From Rhodococcus zopfii NBRC 100606 = JCM 9919 (lineage in GTDB: Bacteria > Actinomycetota > Actinomycetes > Mycobacteriales > Mycobacteriaceae): 64,000 nt of DNA. Below the pieces are notes generated by a model. The model searched no databases, was not told the origin of the DNA, and saw only the letters and a program-made list of their open reading frames with translations. Where the stretch lies: NCBI RefSeq assembly GCF_001895025.1, contig NZ_BCXI01000039.1, forward strand, positions 26,969-90,968. Reading direction: 5' to 3'. Positions 61,898 through 64,000 of the stretch are shown here, piece after piece (positions within the stretch are counted from its first letter, which is position 1; every line of letters begins with the position of its first letter). A program made the position numbers and the translations under genes.

Positions 61898-62473
61898 GTG
61901 ACCACCTCGCCCGCAGAACCCGCCCAGTTCCGCGCCGCGATCGAAGCGATGAACGCGGCCACGGTGCGCCCGGAGATCGAGGTCGGCCCGATCCGGCCAC
62001 CGCAACGGCTCGCACCGTTCAGCTTTGCGCTGGGCGCCGAGGTGCTGCACGACGAGGCCGGGCCGGTGCCCGAGGAGTCCGAAGGCGACGCGTTCGGCCG
62101 GTTGATCCTGTTGCACGATCCCGCCGGCGACGAGGCCTGGAACGGCACGATGCGTCTGGTGGCCTACATCCAGGCGGACGTGGACGCGATGCTGGCGGCC
62201 GATCCCCTGCTCCCGGAGGTCGCATGGAGCTGGCTCGTCGACGCTCTCGACGCGCACGGACAGCCGTTGACGGCGCTCGGCGGCACCGTGACGTCAACGA
62301 GTTCGGTGCGGTTCGGGGACATCGCCGGACCCGCGCGGGCGCACCAACTCGAATTGCGGGCGTCGTGGACGCCGCTGTCGGGTGAGCTGGGTCCGCACGT
62401 GGAGGCGTTCTGCGAGGTCCTCGCCTACGCGGCGGGTCTTCCACCGGTCGGTGTGGCGCGCCTGCAGCGCTGA
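61898..62473 (+). CDS. DUF3000 domain protein
   Basis: The protein has 191 residues from GTG 61898. [35 protein letters not shown] and [19 protein letters not shown], then [14 protein letters not shown] and [26 protein letters not shown] blocks match the actinobacterial DUF3000 family (Rv2680 by position). It has no membrane helix. Function is not known. The next gene, for ribonuclease D, is in the same direction; a palindrome lies between. Confidence 0.9.
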   Translation: MTTSPAEPAQFRAAIEAMNAATVRPEIEVGPIRPPQRLAPFSFALGAEVLHDEAGPVPEESEGDAFGRLILLHDPAGDEAWNGTMRLVAYIQADVDAMLAADPLLPEVAWSWLVDALDAHGQPLTALGGTVTSTSSVRFGDIAGPARAHQLELRASWTPLSGELGPHVEAFCEVLAYAAGLPPVGVARLQR

Positions 62474-62474
62474 G

Positions 62475-62500
62475 CGCCGCCACCGGGCCCGGTGGCGGCG
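62475..62500 (+). terminator. 26-bp perfect GC palindrome after DUF3000
   Basis: Bases 62475-62487 are the exact reverse complement of 62488-62500, one base after the DUF3000 stop. Pure G/C, no U-tract. It may act as a terminator or a pause hairpin between the two co-directional genes. Confidence 0.55.
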
Positions 62501-62534
62501 TTCCCCCGACCCGAATCGGTCTAGAGTCCATTTC

Positions 62535-63770
62535 ATGTCGGTAGCAGAAGAAAACGAGTCCGTGCGGACCCCCGTTCCCCTGCTCACCCCACGCGACGGT
62601 GTTCCGGACGTGATCACCACGGCGGGCGGGGTCGACGCCGCGGCGGCTGCGCTCTCCTCGGGAACCGGGCCGCTGGCCGTCGACGCCGAACGTGCTTCCG
62701 GCTACCGCTATTCGTCGCGTGCCTACCTGATCCAGCTGCGGCGTCCCGGATCCGGAACGGTGCTGATCGACCCGATACCCACCGCCGGTGCGCTCGCGCC
62801 GCTCGCCGAGGCCATCAACGGACTCGAATGGGTTCTGCACTCCGCGGACCAGGATCTCCCGTGTCTGGCAGAGCTGGGACTGCAACCGGATTCGGTGTAC
62901 GACACCGAACTTGCCGGTCGCCTCGCCGGGTTCGAGCGGGTCGGGCTCGCCGCGATCGTCGAGCGGATGCTCGGTTTCGAGTTGCGTAAGGGCCACGGGG
63001 CCGCCGACTGGTCGACCCGGCCGCTGCCCGACTCGTGGCTCAACTACGCGGCACTGGACGTCGAGATCCTCGTCGACCTGCGGGAGGCGATGGCCGCCGA
63101 ACTCGAGCGGCAGGGAAAGTCGCAGTGGGCTGCCGAGGAATTCGAGCACGTCCGGTCGGCGGGGCCGCCGGCTCCGAAACCGGACCGGTGGCGGCGCACA
63201 TCGAAGATCCACACCCTGAAGGATCCGCGGCGCCTCGCGATCGTGCGGGAACTGTGGACGACCCGCGACGAGATCGCGGCACGCCGCGACGTCGCGCCCG
63301 GCCGGGTACTCCCCGATTCCGCGATCATCGCCGCCGCCGAGGCAATCCCGCGCGGCCCCGAGGAACTGCGCGCGCTGCCGGTGTTCGGCGGGCCACGGCA
63401 ACGCCGGCAGTCACGGGTGTGGTTGTCCGCGATCGAACGCGCCCGCGCGCTGCCCACGTCGGAGTTGCCGCCGCTCACCCAGCCGTTCACCGGTCCCCCG
63501 CCCGCTAACCGGTGGTCGCGTCATCACCCGGAGGCTGCGGCTCGCCTGACCGCTGCCCGGACGGAGATGACGGCGCTCAGCGAGGTCGTGCAGGTTCCGG
63601 TCGAGAACCTGGTCAGTCCGGAACTCGTACGACGGTTGTGCTGGGACTGGGCGCCGGTGTCCGGTGTCGACGTCACCGACTACATCGCGATGCGGTTCGC
63701 CGACGGCGGCGCCCGGCCGTGGCAGCGTGAACTCGTCGCACCGAGACTGGCGAAGGTCCTGGGGGCCTGA
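62535..63770 (+). CDS. rnd: Ribonuclease D family 3'-5' exoribonuclease with HRDC domain
   Basis: The protein has 411 residues from ATG 62535. The DEDDy exonuclease residues are LAVDAER (Asp50, Glu52), HSADQD (Asp107) and NYAALDVEIL (Tyr171, Asp175). An HRDC domain (VRELWTTRDEIAARRDVAPG, LPDSAIIAAAEAIP) covers about 215-295, followed by a second helical HRDC-like part. It trims the 3' ends of tRNA and small RNAs. Matches Rv2681 by position. No membrane or signal sequences. Confidence 0.94.
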   Translation: MSVAEENESVRTPVPLLTPRDGVPDVITTAGGVDAAAAALSSGTGPLAVDAERASGYRYSSRAYLIQLRRPGSGTVLIDPIPTAGALAPLAEAINGLEWVLHSADQDLPCLAELGLQPDSVYDTELAGRLAGFERVGLAAIVERMLGFELRKGHGAADWSTRPLPDSWLNYAALDVEILVDLREAMAAELERQGKSQWAAEEFEHVRSAGPPAPKPDRWRRTSKIHTLKDPRRLAIVRELWTTRDEIAARRDVAPGRVLPDSAIIAAAEAIPRGPEELRALPVFGGPRQRRQSRVWLSAIERARALPTSELPPLTQPFTGPPPANRWSRHHPEAAARLTAARTEMTALSEVVQVPVENLVSPELVRRLCWDWAPVSGVDVTDYIAMRFADGGARPWQRELVAPRLAKVLGA

Positions 63771-64000
63771 CCGGGACGGGTTCGTTCCGGCTTGGTCCGA
63801 CCTGCGCAGACGCCGGGCGCGGCCGTTCCGGCTGCGGCGGCGCAGTCGTCGTAGCCTCGGTCGGCACCGGTGGAGTCCCGGCCGGGCTTCCCGTTCGGAT
63901 GCGGGACTTCCGACTCTCGTTCCGGCTCCCGGTCGAGCGGGAGGATGGTAGCCGCAGACTTCAGCCGTTCCAGCGACAGTTCCGCCGGGATGGGAGGTGG
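63771..64000. other. Right edge after rnd, no gene assigned
   Basis: This 230-base stretch holds no gene I can support. A minus frame is open from the window edge to about 63684, where it would overlap the end of rnd. Its first 30 residues look protein-like and the rest is low-complexity. A plus ATG at 63945 opens 18 codons to the edge, with a G-rich stretch directly before it. Confidence 0.3.

Overview
The window is chromosomal DNA of a high-GC mycolic-acid actinomycete, most likely a Rhodococcus. The signs are strongly GC-biased third codon positions, many GTG starts, genes for mannoside and arabinan cell-envelope synthesis (PimA, its acyltransferase partner, a PI-type PgsA, AftC), a WS/DGAT acyltransferase, and long gene-order agreement with Mycobacterium tuberculosis as I remember it: about Rv2578c to Rv2614c for 9.4-47.1 kb, then Rv2669 to Rv2681 for 50-63.8 kb. 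No insertion sequence, prophage, CRISPR array or integrase was seen.

Left flank (1-9.3 kb): an accessory segment. It holds the tail of a serine hydrolase, a WS/DGAT, a decayed TetR gene, an SsuD-like monooxygenase, a small gene with an in-frame stop before more coding sequence, a VOC protein, a GNAT-like protein, a 48-residue membrane peptide ending inside an 18-bp perfect hairpin, and a flavin monooxygenase divergent from a GAF-domain regulator.

9.4-20.1 kb: a radical SAM gene and a RidA gene, then an inserted block. Two overlapping type VII secretion substrate-like genes are followed by a tight four-gene operon: a YbdK-type ligase fused to a circularly permuted ATP-grasp, an AsnB-type amidotransferase, an S9 peptidase and an M20 amidohydrolase. 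I read the operon as an uncharacterised relative of the N-acetylglutaminylglutamine amide osmolyte system, with the acetyltransferase half of the ligase replaced by a glutamate-cysteine-ligase-like domain.

20.1-47.1 kb: the conserved housekeeping core, mostly on the minus strand. It contains hisS, a metallo-hydrolase, four tandem cyclophilins on the plus strand (one apparently without catalytic residues), rel, apt, a solute-binding lipoprotein, secF-secD-yajC, ruvB-ruvA-ruvC, a YebC family gene, pdxT-tesB-pdxS, a LemA/Nudix fusion, and the thrS-HIT-pgsA-acyltransferase-pimA chain, whose genes overlap or abut.

47.2-50 kb: a DUF742 gene, six tRNA genes (Val-CAC on minus; Gly, Cys, Val, Gly, Val on plus, with Gly and Val duplicated), several strong hairpins, and a free-standing LeuA-dimer-like domain.

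50-64 kb: a GNAT gene, zapE, an alpha/beta-hydrolase-fold lipoprotein that seems to lack its nucleophile, aftC, msrB and an L-lactate dehydrogenase. A heme cluster (hemE-hemY-hemQ) then runs into a molybdopterin oxidoreductase coupled by a 1-nt overlap. DUF3000 and ribonuclease D genes end the window.
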